64,000 nucleotides of DNA from Verticillium longisporum (taxonomy: Eukaryota; Ascomycota; Sordariomycetes; Glomerellales; Plectosphaerellaceae). A model generated the notes under the pieces. It did no database searches, was not told where the DNA came from, and saw only the letters and a program-made list of their open reading frames with translations. Both the position numbers and the translations under genes were made by a program. The stretch is from contig JAETXT010000003.1 in the NCBI GenBank assembly GCA_019188255.1, positions 3,410,001 through 3,474,000 on the forward strand, written 5' to 3'. Positions 34,329 to 46,979 of the stretch are shown here, piece by piece. Position 1 is the stretch's first letter. Every line of letters begins with the position of its first letter.

Positions 34329-36664
34329 ATGGATATCGACTGGAGTACATGTATAGGTTTCCAGCCTTCGTTTTCGAAAGCATGCAGCCGCTGCCATGCA
34401 CGGAAGGTTAAAGTAGGTGGCCCAGCACCTCGCAGCCACGTGGGACTTTTCCCTCCCTGGTGACCACGAGCTGACCCTCACCAATAGTGTGATCAGCGAG
34501 TGCCCCGTTGCACACGATGCGAGAAACAGGGCGAGGACTGCAACATCACCGAGTTTGTTGCATACTTTTACGCAACCGTAGGAAGCTTGCAGGCACAGAT
34601 TCGTGATCTACAAGCCAAGCTGGCCATCGCGAGTCAGAATGCGGCCCCGAACCATGCGACCATCACGGTCAGCGAGGCCCAGATCGCGATGCCAGCGGCC
34701 CCGCTCCCGCCTATGCGGGCCGGCCAAGCACCTTGGGTGGGTGTCGGGAAAGAAGCTGAGGAGGTCGGGTTCCTAGCCATTGGCGGTCGAAATAGGCACT
34801 CGGATGACAAGTACGGTATGTGAACCAGGACGTGACGCCTGTCAGGTCTGCACGTGGCTGTCGCTGATGTCAGGTCTCATCGCAGTCGGCAGTGCAACGG
34901 GGTCAACTTTTGCTCGTATCTTCTTCAAGCAGCTTAATCTCGCTGCCCCCGCCATGACAGGTCGATATGGAGACAGCCTGGAGCAACCTCCATCGGAACG
35001 AATGGCCTCCCTACCTTCGCAGGCCATCGCAAGTTTCCTGCTCAGGCAGTATATCGCCCGTGTCCACACGTGGTGGCCTGTACTTCAGCTTCCAATTCTG
35101 CGGCGGACGTTCCGTGCCATTTACGAGGACCATCGCAAGTGCGGCGATGCGGATAAGTTCATCGTCTTCATCGTCCTCGGTCTTGCGAGCAGTGAGTCTC
35201 GGGACCATAAGGAGTACCAGAGCCTGATGGACATGAATGAGCCACTGGCATATTTCCAAACGAGCCTTCGGTTCTTTAAAGACTTTCATGACCACCCGCG
35301 CGATCTGTTTGGCATTCAGGCGGTAATACTGCTTACCATCTGGATGCTCAACTCGGCATCAGGGAGTGATTGCAACGACCTATGGCACTTATCGAGATAT
35401 ATCATGTCAGCAGCGATCGAAGCCGGCCTTCATCGCCACAACACAGACTGGGGATTCGGCGCCGAGGAACTCGAGATTCGCAATAGGACCTGGTGGTGTG
35501 CCTACAACTTGGAAAGGTGAGGCACGAAACCACATGTGTCATGCACAAGACTGACCATCAACGCAGACAAGCAGCTATCGTCACAGGCCGCGTCCTCTCA
35601 ATACGAGATCACGCCATACACGCGCTGATGCCAGTGCCCCTGAGCTTCGATGCCTTGAGTGGCCCCGAGGCTCTGGTTGCGCCAGTCTACCACAAACACA
35701 CAGTCAGGCCATTCAGTCTAATGATACGCCTTCGCCAGATATCGGGTCGTATTCTAGAGTCGATTTACATCGGCAGGGGGCCCGATGGCAAGGCACTCGC
35801 GACATCATTCCAGCAGATTTGTACCATGTCGGATGAGTCGCGGCGGGACTTAACGCAGTGGAAGCAGCATCTTGATGAGGCAGATCTCAAGCCCTCCCGC
35901 GAGTACTCGGAGATGAAGATTGAGTACTGTATCCTCCAGCTCCTACTCAATCGACCAAGTCCTACGTTTATGGTACCCTCAAGCCCCATGATCGCAACCT
36001 GTTCAAAGGCCGCAGCGAGCGCCATTCACCAGTGGTCCAAGATTGAGGCTCGGTATGGCATCTCGGCTGTCTGCCGCTGCTTCAGACAACTCCATGCCAT
36101 TCTCCTGGCGGGCTTGGCCGCACTCTACTGTGATTGGTAGGTCCTCATGACACTTCGATTCGATCCTCACGGCACAAAGACAAAGGGCTAACAGCAGTCC
36201 TTACTCCCAGGCAGGCCATGGCTATGGCAAGAGAAGCCGGACCAACGACTTCCACACGCAGACATCGCCACTGGAACGACACAGCGACCTGCCTTGACTT
36301 GCTAGAGCGCGGTATTCCGCAACTAAAACTCACAGGCCTCAACAAATACAAAGACCTGCTCCAAGCTGTGAGGAACAAGGTCTACGCCGAATCGATGGCC
36401 CCGCCACGTACAGCAATAACACCCCGTGAGTCATTCATGGGACCCGAATCCCTCGACTCCATGTCTGTAGGCAGCATGGGCTACGACGGTGGCTCGAGCC
36501 TGCTGTTCGCTGAGGACAAAGGAATGGAGACCTACCTGAACCAGGTTACGGGGTTCTTTGACGGGGGCATCATGGACATGGACGAGGCACTGAATGCTTG
36601 GTATGGCGCCGTCATGGAGGAGATGCAGCCGATGCAAACGGGGTCGTATGAGCAACGGGAGTAG
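34329..36664 (+). CDS. Zn2Cys6 fungal transcription factor (Fungal_trans domain)
   Basis: Five exons (34329-34412, 34488-34815, 34874-35516, 35567-36136, 36211-36664) encode 692 aa. The first splice completes the binuclear cluster, spacing C-x2-C-x6-C-x6-C-x2-C-x6-C (CSRCHARKVKC then DQRVPRCTRCEKQGEDC). A short coiled coil follows (VGSLQAQIRDLQAKLAIA), as in dimeric members. The middle homology region has SFLLRQYIARVHTWWPVL, AGLHRHNTDWG and RNRTWWCAYNLER. The C-terminus is acidic and methionine-rich, a candidate activation region. It is a nuclear DNA-binding regulator. Its targets may include the divergent aminotransferase and the nearby MFS gene (inference). Confidence 0.92.
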
Positions 36665-36797
36665 AGTCATGACTAGTGCCGTCCGTCCTAGCCAGGTCAT
36701 CGGCACATGCCAGTCAGCCGCGCGCTGGCGACTCGCACCCTCAAACAACAACTGGGAAGTTTAAAAAGAGGCAAAAAGGATTCTTTCACGTTGAAAG

Positions 36798-36869
36798 ACC
36801 TCCCGGTGGGACTCGAACCCACAGCCTTCGGATCAGAAATCCACTGCGCTACCATTGCGCCACGGGAGG
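36798..36869 (-). tRNA. tRNA-Arg(TCT)
   Basis: 72 nt without intron. Acceptor CCTCCCG pairs with CGGGAGG, D arm GCGC-AATGGTA-GCGC, anticodon loop TTTCTGA with TCT, T arm GTGGG-TTCGAGT-CCCAC, discriminator T. It decodes AGA. Confidence 0.87.
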
Positions 36870-37649
36870 GTGGTTGTCCTGGCCGGTAACCCGCATACGT
36901 TATGTCGCAAGCTCGCCCGTGGATCGTGATGAAATGGCTTCTCACAACCCTCAGATCGCGACGGCACCCCAAAGAGCGGCACGAAACCCGAATTGTTGTC
37001 GTGTACAAAGCGAATTTTGGTTTCGTGCTGGTCTCAGCTATTTCCTCGTTTTGTTGCTGCAGCGAAGGCATCGTCACGGACGGAGACCTCTCGCCGACTC
37101 AGGCACTTGTGCCCACAAGGCAGAAATCCCACCCAGGTAAAATGCAGTGAACTACGGCCGGGCCATTTATCCCAAAGGCCATGTGGCAGTCATTGAGGAG
37201 ATATTTCCCGCATGATATTTGACTTTCGAAATGACTCGTACCCGTTGCAAGCGGGCCCCCAGCACAGCAGTCCGATATTAAAAAGGAGAGGGGGTCAAGA
37301 TCAATCAATGTAGGCGATCTTCGATCTCAGCTCCACAACATCGCGAGCCCTGTCGTCTTTCGTCCGTACATGTAAGACGTCCAATGACTGAAAAACAAAT
37401 GTCACATTCAACCGTCACATTCCAGAGGCATGCCGCAGAAGTATCATGAACGGGGTCAAGCCCCATATGTATTTGTACCAAGGCCCATCCAGTGCCTCTC
37501 AAAAAAGATATAGCTATATACACCAAGGTGAAACATGTTAAAGTTGAAGGTCTCTAATTCATACAAAGAAGTTGTGTGCTTTCTTCGCCTGTCGTGTCCT
37601 GTCTCGCCTTTGCGGGACATCACAGACAGGCACCACCGTCTCCACTCAC
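36870..37649. other. Intergenic, no gene seen
   Basis: 780 bp between tRNA-Arg and the 3' end of the AA9 gene. The frames are short and featureless. Confidence 0.5.
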
Positions 37650-38785
37650 TTAGACAGTGTACGCAAAGCGAGCCTGGCGGCGCGCGAGACGGGCCTTGCG
37701 AGCCTTGCGCAGGGCGCGGCGGCGGCGGGTGGCAGGGCAGCCGGTGTCCTCCTCGCCATCGGCGGGCGGCGCGGTGACGGGCTCCGTGGCCGAAGGGGGA
37801 GAGACGGGCTCCGTGGGAGCGGGGACGGGGTACTCGGGCTCGGAGGGGTACTCGGTCTCGACGGGGGCAGGGAGAACGGTCCCCTCGGGCGCCGTGGGCT
37901 CGTCGTCGCCACCGGCGGCGGGAGGAGGCACGGGCACGGTGGCGTTGCCGCCAGCAGGAGGAGCAGGAGCAGGAGCAGGAACGGGAGCAGGAGCGGGGGC
38001 AGCGGCGCCATCGTCACCAGTGCAGTCACCGTCAGACTCCTGGCCGTCGAGGTTGGCAGTGTGGTCGGAGCAGGCGTTGGGCCAGGTGACGGGGCCGAAC
38101 ATCTTGTACTCGGTGGGGGCGGGGTAGTAGATGCCAATGTGGATGCCGGGCTCGGTGCCGTCGTAAGCGCCGGGGAACTTGACGGTGGGGGAGGGGTGCC
38201 GTTGCCGCCGCCCTCGACCTTGATCTGGGCGCAGCCCATGTAGAACTGGGCGCCACCGATGGCGCCGGCGGCGTGGAGGGCCGTGTGCTCGGCGCGAACA
38301 AGGTACTCGCCGTCAGGGAGCTCCTTGGGCAGGGTGAAGGTGAAGTTGTGGACGCCCTGGTTGTTCAGGAAGGTGGCCCACTGGATGCCCTGCTCGTTGA
38401 TCTCCGAGTAGGTGAGCTCGTAGATCTTGAACCAGTCGCCGTCGCCCTTGTACTCCTGGGCGGCGCCGGGGGCCTTGCTGAGGTAGACGGCCTGGGGACC
38501 GGGGTGGCCGAGCTCCGAGTTGACCTTGAAGCCGAGCTGGTCGCCGGCCTGGACCGTCTTGGTGTTGGTGGCGGCCATGATCGCGGCGTCGATGCCGCCC
38601 TGGTTGCAGATCATGTTGGGGGAAGTGACATCCTCAATGGGCGAGTTGGAGTTGGTGGTGCGGCGGACGAACTCATAAGCCTCGCTAGGCGCGCCGTTGA
38701 CGATGAGGGACTCGAAGTTGTAGTGAGCGAAAGCCGTGGGCAGAGTAGCCGCAATGGCGAGAAGGGCAGAGAGCTTGGAGACCAT
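37650..38785 (-). CDS. AA9 lytic polysaccharide monooxygenase with Pro/Ala-rich tail, one-base frameshift
   Basis: Single exon. Signal peptide MVSKLSALLAIAATLPTAFA is followed directly by His21 (HYNFESLIVNG), which becomes the N-terminal histidine of the copper brace. The second brace histidine is in SELGHPGPQAVYLSKAPG; the axial Tyr/Gln block is GGAQFYMGCAQIKV. The frame breaks in a four-base C run (minus strand; 38193-38196). One base later the protein continues PTVKFPGAYDGTEPGIHIGI, the normal end of the AA9 fold, so the corrected product is 378 aa. The tail, about 150 residues, is Pro/Ala/Glu-rich and ends in a Cys and a strongly basic segment (ATRRRRALRKARKARLARR). No CBM1. Role: oxidative cleavage of cellulose or hemicellulose outside the cell. 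Confidence 0.9.
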
Positions 38786-40473
38786 TTCTGCGATTCTGTT
38801 GGTGTTGTTGTCGTAGAGACTTGATGTGTTGTTTGGTATTTGGGGGAATGGGGTCAAGAACTTGTGAAGTTTTGAGTTGTTGAAAAGAATGGACTGGATC
38901 TACCAGGTATCGTGATGAAGAACGAAAGTCGTTTGAAAAAGAATGTCAAAGCAAGAAAAAGAAGGATGCCAGCAACAGCTGTAGCTAAAGTGAAAGACAC
39001 TGGATGTTTTTGGTGATGGACAACAAAAGAAGCAGAACTATCATGTCCTGGCGGTACTCGCCCGAGTCTTATACGAACGCCATTCACAGCATCCAACAGA
39101 TACTCAAGGTAAGGCACGCTATCTTCCCATGCGCCGAAGCCACCTTCATCTCCGTGTTGTGGATAAGGGGTGCAGTGATCGGAGTGGAGAGGTTCAAAGG
39201 ATGGACCAGGTTGTCGGGCGCATGTCCTGAAACCTGCCAAGGGGGTGATCCTCGAGGGATCTCAGGGGGGTCGGCAGGGGGTTCAGCTTTTTCGTATCCA
39301 AGTGTCCTCCATCTTGCCATGATCCGGCCAACCACGAATTGACGTTTCGCCGTGACACTCGCTCGTAAGTCCCTGTCAGCATCGATTCCCACGTATCAAT
39401 TTGAGTGGATGACGAGATGGCATGATAAGCGAAACATAGTTCGGACGACACTCGCCTACTTCAACCGGCCTCACCACGTGCATGCCCCCTCGCCTGGCCT
39501 CGCCTCTCCATGCGCCGACATTGCAGCCTCCACGCGCCGCGTTTCATCCATCCCCTTCTGTCGACTGTCCGTAGACGAGAGGCAGTATTGCAGAAGCAAG
39601 GCCAGCAGCAAGCAAGGAGACACAAGCTCGGACTTTGTAGATCGCCACAATCGCCAGTGGCCCCGGCCGACAGGAACAATTTATTCGAGGAAACGCTTTG
39701 TCGCGGCCGCCGTCGCCTGGCCCGGATGATCCGCTCCATCGGCCGGCGCTACGAGTACAGGAATAGCTGGACTGAGGTCATCCTTTGCCCGGCCACTGTG
39801 GTCTCTGTCTATCCGCCCATCACCAACTAGTTGGACGAGGTGTCTTCCGGCGGCGTGCACTTGTTGAAGGAAGAGTGCAACCTGTCACGGCAAAATTGGA
39901 TCCAATATCCGGAAACGACTTGCCGTAACCAGAAGCTTCTTATCTCCACAGCATTCGCTTCTTTGAAGGCAAGCTGCCATTGCGCGGGAAGCAACCTGGT
40001 AAGCGAGACGGCTTGATAACTGCTTGCCCTTCGCTTCCCATCACATCCCTTTGCCGATCATTGCCATGTCGCTGCTCATCATAAGATCTGCCCAGGTTCA
40101 AGCAGCAGGGACATCATGCTGGTCCGCCATCTTTGGGGCCTCACGGCGGCAAATGCGGACACTGCGGATGCGTGGTGCATCTTCATCACGGCGGCAAGGC
40201 AGGCAATCTTGGTTTCCGTACCATCGTCAACCATTGTCATTATCATGATCATCGGATCATCAAGCATATATCAACAAGACAAAAGACGCCCAACGCCTCG
40301 CGGGTCTAGAAGATGCTCGCATCGCACATGCAGAATCCAAGCGCTCCAGACACAAAAAACCAAATCCGAGCACACTCATTTTGAAACACACAGCTTTTTT
40401 CCCCCACCACTTCCCGCCAAAGGTGAGCCCGCGTCGAGTGCTCGTACTCAACCGAGAATAAAGCAGCAATCTT
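38786..40473. other. 1.7-kb intergenic region
   Basis: It contains the AA9 promoter and leader (38786-39300, including a purine-rich tract at 38930-38970) and the 3' side of the FMP42-like gene. No supported gene. Confidence 0.5.
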
Positions 40474-42381
40474 TCACCGATCGCCCCTGGTTCCGTATCC
40501 CTCCTCTTCCTCGCAGATCAGCGGCATCCGCTCCATGTCAGCCTCTGCTTTTTCCCTTTCGTTGTGTAACCCGACCTTGATGGCAACAAAAAGAACGAGA
40601 GCGATGCCAAGAACAGTACCAGTCGCGCCCATCATTATGTTCACAGGCACGGGGTTACCATGCAGCGGACCATGGGTCCATGCATCGAGACCCGACTGCG
40701 CAAAGCTGATGATGCCGGAGATGCACACCAAAGCGCCATAAATGCGCCCAAACGTGGCGAAGCCGAAGACTTTGGTAGCATAATCACTGACAGTTATTAG
40801 CCTAAGAAGTCATAGAGAAAAGCTTTGCAAACTTACGAAATGGCAGAGTAGTACAGCGGCCTGAAGATGACAAAGGCCACGATCATAGCGTACCCCGCCC
40901 ATAGCTGGGGAATGCAGTTGAGCACGGCAACGACGATGATCAGGACTGTCAAGATGCCAAATGTGACCGGCACGCTTGCGTTGTTGAGCAAGACGGCAAT
41001 GAAGGGCGTCGCAGCGACACCGCCAATGGGCAGAGCAGCGTCAAAAAAGTGGTTGATCGACTCAGCCAGCACATCAGACCCGAGCATGAAGCGGGACTGG
41101 GCACGGATGGTGGCGATGAGGTAGTTCATCCTCAACATTTGATGCACCGTGAGCAACAGGATCAAGATGAACCACGGCGTAAGCATCTGCTGATGGGCAG
41201 GCAGACCGTGTAGGACACCCCAGACACCACTGGCCTCGAGGCGCTCTTCCTTGATCTTCACGCGCTCCTCCCTCACCTCGGCATCACCAGTGAGATCGAC
41301 AATCGCATCAAGCTTGGCCCGACGGCGCTCCGCACGGATGCTGCGAACGTGGTATCGCTCGCCATCGCTCGTAAGGTCGTCATCGGAGGTGTGGACGTCT
41401 CGAGTGTTGTCTTCAGCACGCTCAATCTTCTCCTCGAGCTCAGGCACCGAATGGTAAGCATGCTCGGGCATGTATGTGTACTCGGCGACAAGGATCAAGA
41501 CTGGGACGATGAGGTAACCGAAGAAGAACTTCTCCAGTGAGAAGTTCCCACCAGTGGCATCGTACGCCATGCGGTAGAAGAGGAAGACTGCCGCCGAGGC
41601 ATCGAAGGCGCCAGTGACCAGCGCAACGACCACGCCCGAGTACTGAGGGAAGGCATTGGACAACTGAAAGCTGGGGACGAAGACAAAGGCACCGCCGACG
41701 CCGAGACAGAAGTTGCCGAGCAGATAGGCGTCAAACTCGGGGATGTAGAACGAGTACCCCATGAGCACGCAGCCCATGGCGAAGAAGACAGCGCCAATGT
41801 TCCAGCAGAAGCGGCGGCCATAGCGGTCGAGTGCGGCACCGCAGAACAGGGAAGCAACGTTTGTGGTGATGGAGGCAACGACAAAGAAGAGGTTCAGACG
41901 GATATCTTGCTCGGCGCAGGGGACGATGACTCCATCGTCTTCCCTGAACGGCTTGTCGTCGGCAGGGCACAGCTCGCTGTACACTCCCCGGCGATCAAGA
42001 CGGGCTTGAGGGCGGCGAAGCCGAAGACGATTCCAGAGGCAAGCCAGCAGGTGACGATGGCGGTGGCAACTTGGACTACGTGACGAGGGGGAATGCATCA
42101 GCATGAGGGTCGAGTTGAGTGTCGGGCAGCAAACATACCGAATCGCTTCAGGTCCGATATCTTGTACGCGGCAAGACGTGGCTCCTTATGCTGAGGAACG
42201 GCGAGGACCGCATCGTGGGGGCGAATGCGTCAAAGCTCAGACGGCGATACTCGGTCCGGCAGGCAATGTCTGCAGCGGACAGGTGCAGGACATCCTCGTA
42301 GGGAACATCAGGCTTCGGGCAAGGCGGTGGCGCCTCGTAGTCAAAGCCTTCAGACTGGGTGACGTGCTGGGCGAGCGACAT
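40474..42381 (-). CDS. FMP42/SLC43-like MFS transporter, two one-base frameshifts
   Basis: Exons 42381-42139, 42075-40837 and 40786-40474; corrected length 598 aa. About twelve membrane segments are split by a long charged central loop (residues about 290-370, with VPELEEKIERAEDN and a basic stretch). This is the layout of the FMP42/SLC43 branch, linked to amino-acid transport in animals and of uncertain role in fungi. Two breaks occur: a G5 run at 42217-42221 (frame then reads HDAVLAVPQHKEPRLAAYK up to the donor) and a C4 run at 41986-41989 (ALKPVLIAG then GVYSELCPADD). Each needs one added base and the two together restore one frame through three exons. The start ATG (MSLAQHVTQSEG) is the best of several. 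Function: membrane solute carrier. Confidence 0.82.
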
Positions 42382-45300
42382 TAGAGCTGCGAAACGTCCC
42401 GTACCTCGGCCAGCCGGATGTCTAGCAGCGTTCAGCAGTGGCACGCGGAGGAGGAGGAGCCTGGCGACAGTCAAGAGGACCAGCAGCACACGAGCTCAAG
42501 CTCGGCTCAGCACAACGCAGCTGTTGTGCAATGTGTCGACGAAGAGGAATGCCTTTGCGTGAGAGAGCAGAGCAAGAAAGGACGGAAAGCCGAGGAAGGG
42601 CGGCAGGCCGGTCAGCTAGTTGTAGGGAAATATCTGCCCCCCCCTCCTTCCACGCTGGTCTCCCGTCCATGCCATGTCGGCTACGAGTAGGAGGGATGGA
42701 GCACATCATCGTGAGATGGCAACATCGACACCCGAGGCGGAGTAGCAGGAGGGGAGGGGAGGGGAGGGAGGTGTGTAGGCAGGCACGGGAGTCGACGTAA
42801 ACACCATAATAGTGACAGCAATAGGAGATGAGCTTGCTCGTCTGGGGTGGGATGCGGGTATCGTGACATTCTGGGAGGGCCGGGACATGGCGGTTACGAG
42901 GCCCATGCCAGGTTGCGCCTGCCGTGGACGACATCGGACGGTCCAATCCAGCAGGAAAGAGCGAGCACAAGCACCGCACCCGCCTCTGCGGCTGCTCTAG
43001 CGCCATTCCACGACGGTCCAGGCTTGCGGGCGAGTGCATCTAGCCAACTGCCCCCGGCTCGTCGCGCACCACCGGACATCTGTTTTCCCCATCGTCCCTA
43101 CCCTTTCGGTGACATGCTGCCCAGGTTGCGACTGCCGCTAAGCTTGTCGAGGGAACGAGGCAGGCAAAGGGCAGGCAAGGACCTGGTGAAATCGGCTGCT
43201 GCCAGCGAGCGGTAGCGGCGTAGCGCTGGGTTGCCCCCGGCCAGTCGCACGCCACAGCTGGTCCATGCTCCTCGTAAGCCCTGGTTCTTGGTGTCATCGT
43301 CCACCCCCATACTGCCTCTCCAGTAACCCCCAACCCCCCCCCCCCCAGTCCTTCTCGCGCTGCCCCGGTGTGGGTGAAGTTATCGTGAAGAAAAAAAAAA
43401 CAATAGCATCAACTGACTGGCAAATGGTTCCTATCGCGGACGTGGGAGATGACAACATTGCTCCTACCCTCCACACTGATGCTTTTACCTAACCAAGGGG
43501 GGAGGATCCCCCCCTCAACACCATGCCTCGTCGAGGCCTGATGACCGTCGTGAGATTGCATTGCCCCTCCCACCCTCCGCATTCAGTTCGACAGTTCAGT
43601 CCAGCCAGTCTATTTCCTGCCGGTCGCTGAATGCTGCCATCGGACAAGAAAGCGAATTCCGACAAAACGCCATGACGATGCAGCGCCATCACCCGTCATG
43701 TCGCACAGGATGAGAGACCAGCATGGATGGCATGGGACGAAGCATGCAGCAAGCTCGCTGCAAGACAGGGTAGCTCAAGTCCCAACCAAGGTGTGTTGCT
43801 GCCCCTCAACGGGCGCTGTCCGACGACGATGCTCCGAGCTAAGAAAGCGATCCCCCCGAGCTCCAGAGCCAAGGTGGCGCATAGACATGCACTGCCCTTC
43901 TCACCGCCATCGCGTCTCACTTCCTCACACCCTCATCCAGTCTCCCTACTATCCCACCTTCACGATAGCTTCATCCACACCTTTCGCCCAGCCCGCGTTC
44001 CTTCTGATTGCTCTATTTTCCCTTTGCTGCCGACACGCTGCCTTCCCTCCCACTCCCCTCCCGTGATCCCATGGCCATCACGCTGTTTGCCTTTCGCATT
44101 TTCTCCCCCAACCCCCCACGCACACCGCTCGGTGCTTGCCGCTGCAGAAACCCGCAGATCGGTCAATAAGCATTGCGCCTGCATTCTTCCGTCGGCCAGA
44201 GTCCCAGAGTGACCATGCCGTGGATATCGCAGACTCAGAATCCACATTGTCACTTTGATTGATGAATCGAGCCCCCGATCGTTGTGCCGTGGATCTCGCT
44301 ATTACAGTACGCATACATGGTGCGTTGCCGACGTGACCAGGACTGGGCTGCTTTGCTAGTAACCATCCGCCGTGTCCGCCTCACATGTTTTGCTTGAGAA
44401 CCGCTCTGCCCGCCCCGTCAACGCAAGTCATGCCCGTGCAGCTGGCGTGTTGATGCTCCAACCCCCACCGTCGCGTTGGGTTGCGACCACCCCACGATCC
44501 TTCAACCCCAGCTACGATGTTCTCCTCCCGTGGACCGTTGGCTACCCCCATAACCACGCGTCAGAAACTTTCCCACCCGCCCGCACCATCTGTGCTGGAA
44601 TGCCGAAACACCGCGAAATCCACGAGCTCGCATGGCGATAGTGGGCTGCGACAGCCGTAGCCACCAGGGTTTCTCGATGAAATGCAGACCGCTCGCTCTC
44701 CAACAAACCAGTTCTTGCCCTCAGCGTCTGCCAAAAGGCGCGCCCCAGCAATCCTCCATCACCTAGAAAGCCTCACTCTCCTCCCCTACAGCCCCTCCGT
44801 GAAGTCATGAAACAGTCATCGAAGATGATCGCTTGCAATGAGTGGCATCTCAAGAAGAGGCATTCGCCGTGATACGTGTCACTCTGCGTACGCCATCTAC
44901 CTCCGACTCGCCGTGCATATTAGTTCACGCAAACCACATCACAAAAGTTCACGGTGGCAAAACAAGTTTCAGATTGTACAGCTAGCTGGCAAGTTGGCTG
45001 GATAATCATCGTCTCGCTTCTGGCTGCAGGGCTCAAACCGGGGAAGCGGAGCCGCTCGCGAGCAGTAGGTGCAGTTCGACGATAGAGGTGGTGTGCTACT
45101 CGGGATGCGAGAGACTTGTGGCTGGCCGCACAGTTGCCACCGGAGGCTGAAGTGGGCAGCCGGTACTGGAGATAGGCGATGATCTGGCAGTTGGCATGGA
45201 TGTCAGGGTATCGGGATCGGCTTCCTTGCCCTTTTGCATCCCCTCCGTCGACCGGTGAGAACCATTGTTCTGGGAGCCGCAACGAGGCTGCTATGTGTAA

Positions 45301-46979
45301 CGATGCAGTCCTCGCTTCAAGCAAGGAGCACTTGCTCTTTCTTCTGCAAGCAGCTGCACCTGGATCGTGCCGCGCCGTCATGAGCGGCAATGTGTACAGA
45401 GGTCACGGCGTCCTCTGGCCACCGCCCGTGTTCTATTGCAGCGTTGGCGAAATGGGTCGCTCCACTGGCGACCTGCTTCGCGGCAGGTGTGAACCTTGTT
45501 CGTCATTTACCCTCCCTCACTGCCGCGTGTAACAAGATCATGGCTGTCAGAGGCACTCGGCACCATGCCTAGTAACGAGGGCATGAGAGCGAGAGCACTT
45601 GCGCAGTCTTGCGCGATGCCGGATTATTGTCATGAGCAAAGAATCGACTCGGTGACGACGAACAGAGCCCCGAATAGCCTGCCTCCTAATCGGGAGGGGA
45701 CAGTGGGACCAAGAGATGTGTTACACAGCAGACTGCAGCTCACAGCTCACGTCTTGCATGGTTCCATCCCTTTAGGCCCGAGAACGGTCTCAGGTACTTT
45801 GGAGCCAAGGAGCCGGCCCGACCGCCTACTTGAAAGATTCTTATCTGATATAGTGCGATCAAGCGATACCATATAACTGGTCCGGAAGCTGATTTCTGCC
45901 ATCATATCTGGAGCGCCCAGTACGTACCGTCGTACCTGAGGTCGTTCTCGGGCCTAAAGGGATGCTGGGCTAGGTACCGCAATGGGCAGTTCAATGCCTG
46001 CTATTGATTGCAATGGTCAGCGCAGGCCGAAACAAGAGGGGCGGCCAGCGGGGGAGACATCGGCCTTCACGCTGGTGGATCGAAGCGTGAGCTTTGGACC
46101 CTAATTCCGTCACTTTTCCCCTGCGTCTGGCGTTGTGTGTGTGTGACCTGCATCCAATAGCGCCCGTCGATAGGGTGAATGGCGTGTCGTAAGTGCACAT
46201 GGCCTTTGAAGATGCGACGAAGAAGCCAGTGGTGTTCGCGGAGGTTGCCAGCCTCCTGCTTGTCTAAGCTGATGATCACGCCGTTGTGGTGAATAGTGCC
46301 GGCTGTCGCTCGACGGCACAGCCAGCGCCTCTTCCAGCGCGAACCTGTACTGATGCCCTACCTGACGGGTAAGTTCAGGAGGCTCTCCAAATGGGCCTCG
46401 GGTCCCCTCTTTGGGCTGCCCAAAGGCCCTGTATCCCCGAAGTGTCGTGTCCGTGATGCAAGGGGTCCAAAAACGGGGCGATCAATCACGGGGACTGGTG
46501 ATGAGAACGACGCGATTGACGGTTCCTCACCAACTGCACTCTTCACTCGCTGAACCGACAGGAACATCCGCCGGTTGGCCCCGCAGAGATCCGTCGTGAG
46601 GTCATTCAGCGGGTGGTCCCAATGCCAGCGAGGTTTTCCAAGCTTTTTTCTTTCTTTCCCTTGTCTTTCGATGCGGCGTCCGCGCTCGACGTTGACATCT
46701 TTCCCCGCCATTCGCACCCCTTTGTCGACGACCCCGCGTTCATGGTCGGTCATTACTTGTCGACGCGTCGCTGACTCGACCACTCAAAACCACACCTGAG
46801 ATGACCGGAATGTTCACAGAGGCCGCGGCCAGACGTTGAAATAAATCGGGAAAAAACAGAGAGGCCCTGAAACTTCAATTGCGTAGCCGTGTCGGACTGT
46901 TAGCAAAAAGAAAATCAAAACATACTACCTCTGGCAGTGCGAGACCTAAGGGAAATACGGACGAGCGCAGCCACCCGTC
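42382..46979. other. 4.6-kb gene-free region
   Basis: This is the largest gap in the non-repeat part. It has simple-sequence tracts (G/A-rich at 42740-42775, 13 C at 43334-43346, A10 at about 43390) and many short frames without domains. No splice-joined coding signal, tRNA or transposon end was found. It lies between divergently transcribed genes, so both promoters are inside. Confidence 0.45.

Noticed and set aside
42422..43039. 205-aa minus-strand frame upstream of the FMP42-like gene
   Set aside because: Composition is that of promoter and leader DNA (Pro/Leu/Arg/Ser from GC-rich simple sequence); the transporter start at 42381 accounts for the coding signal.
43334..43346. C13 run as a regulatory element
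   Set aside because: A simple-sequence tract with no flanking structure; probably neutral, and its length is unreliable given the homopolymer errors seen elsewhere.
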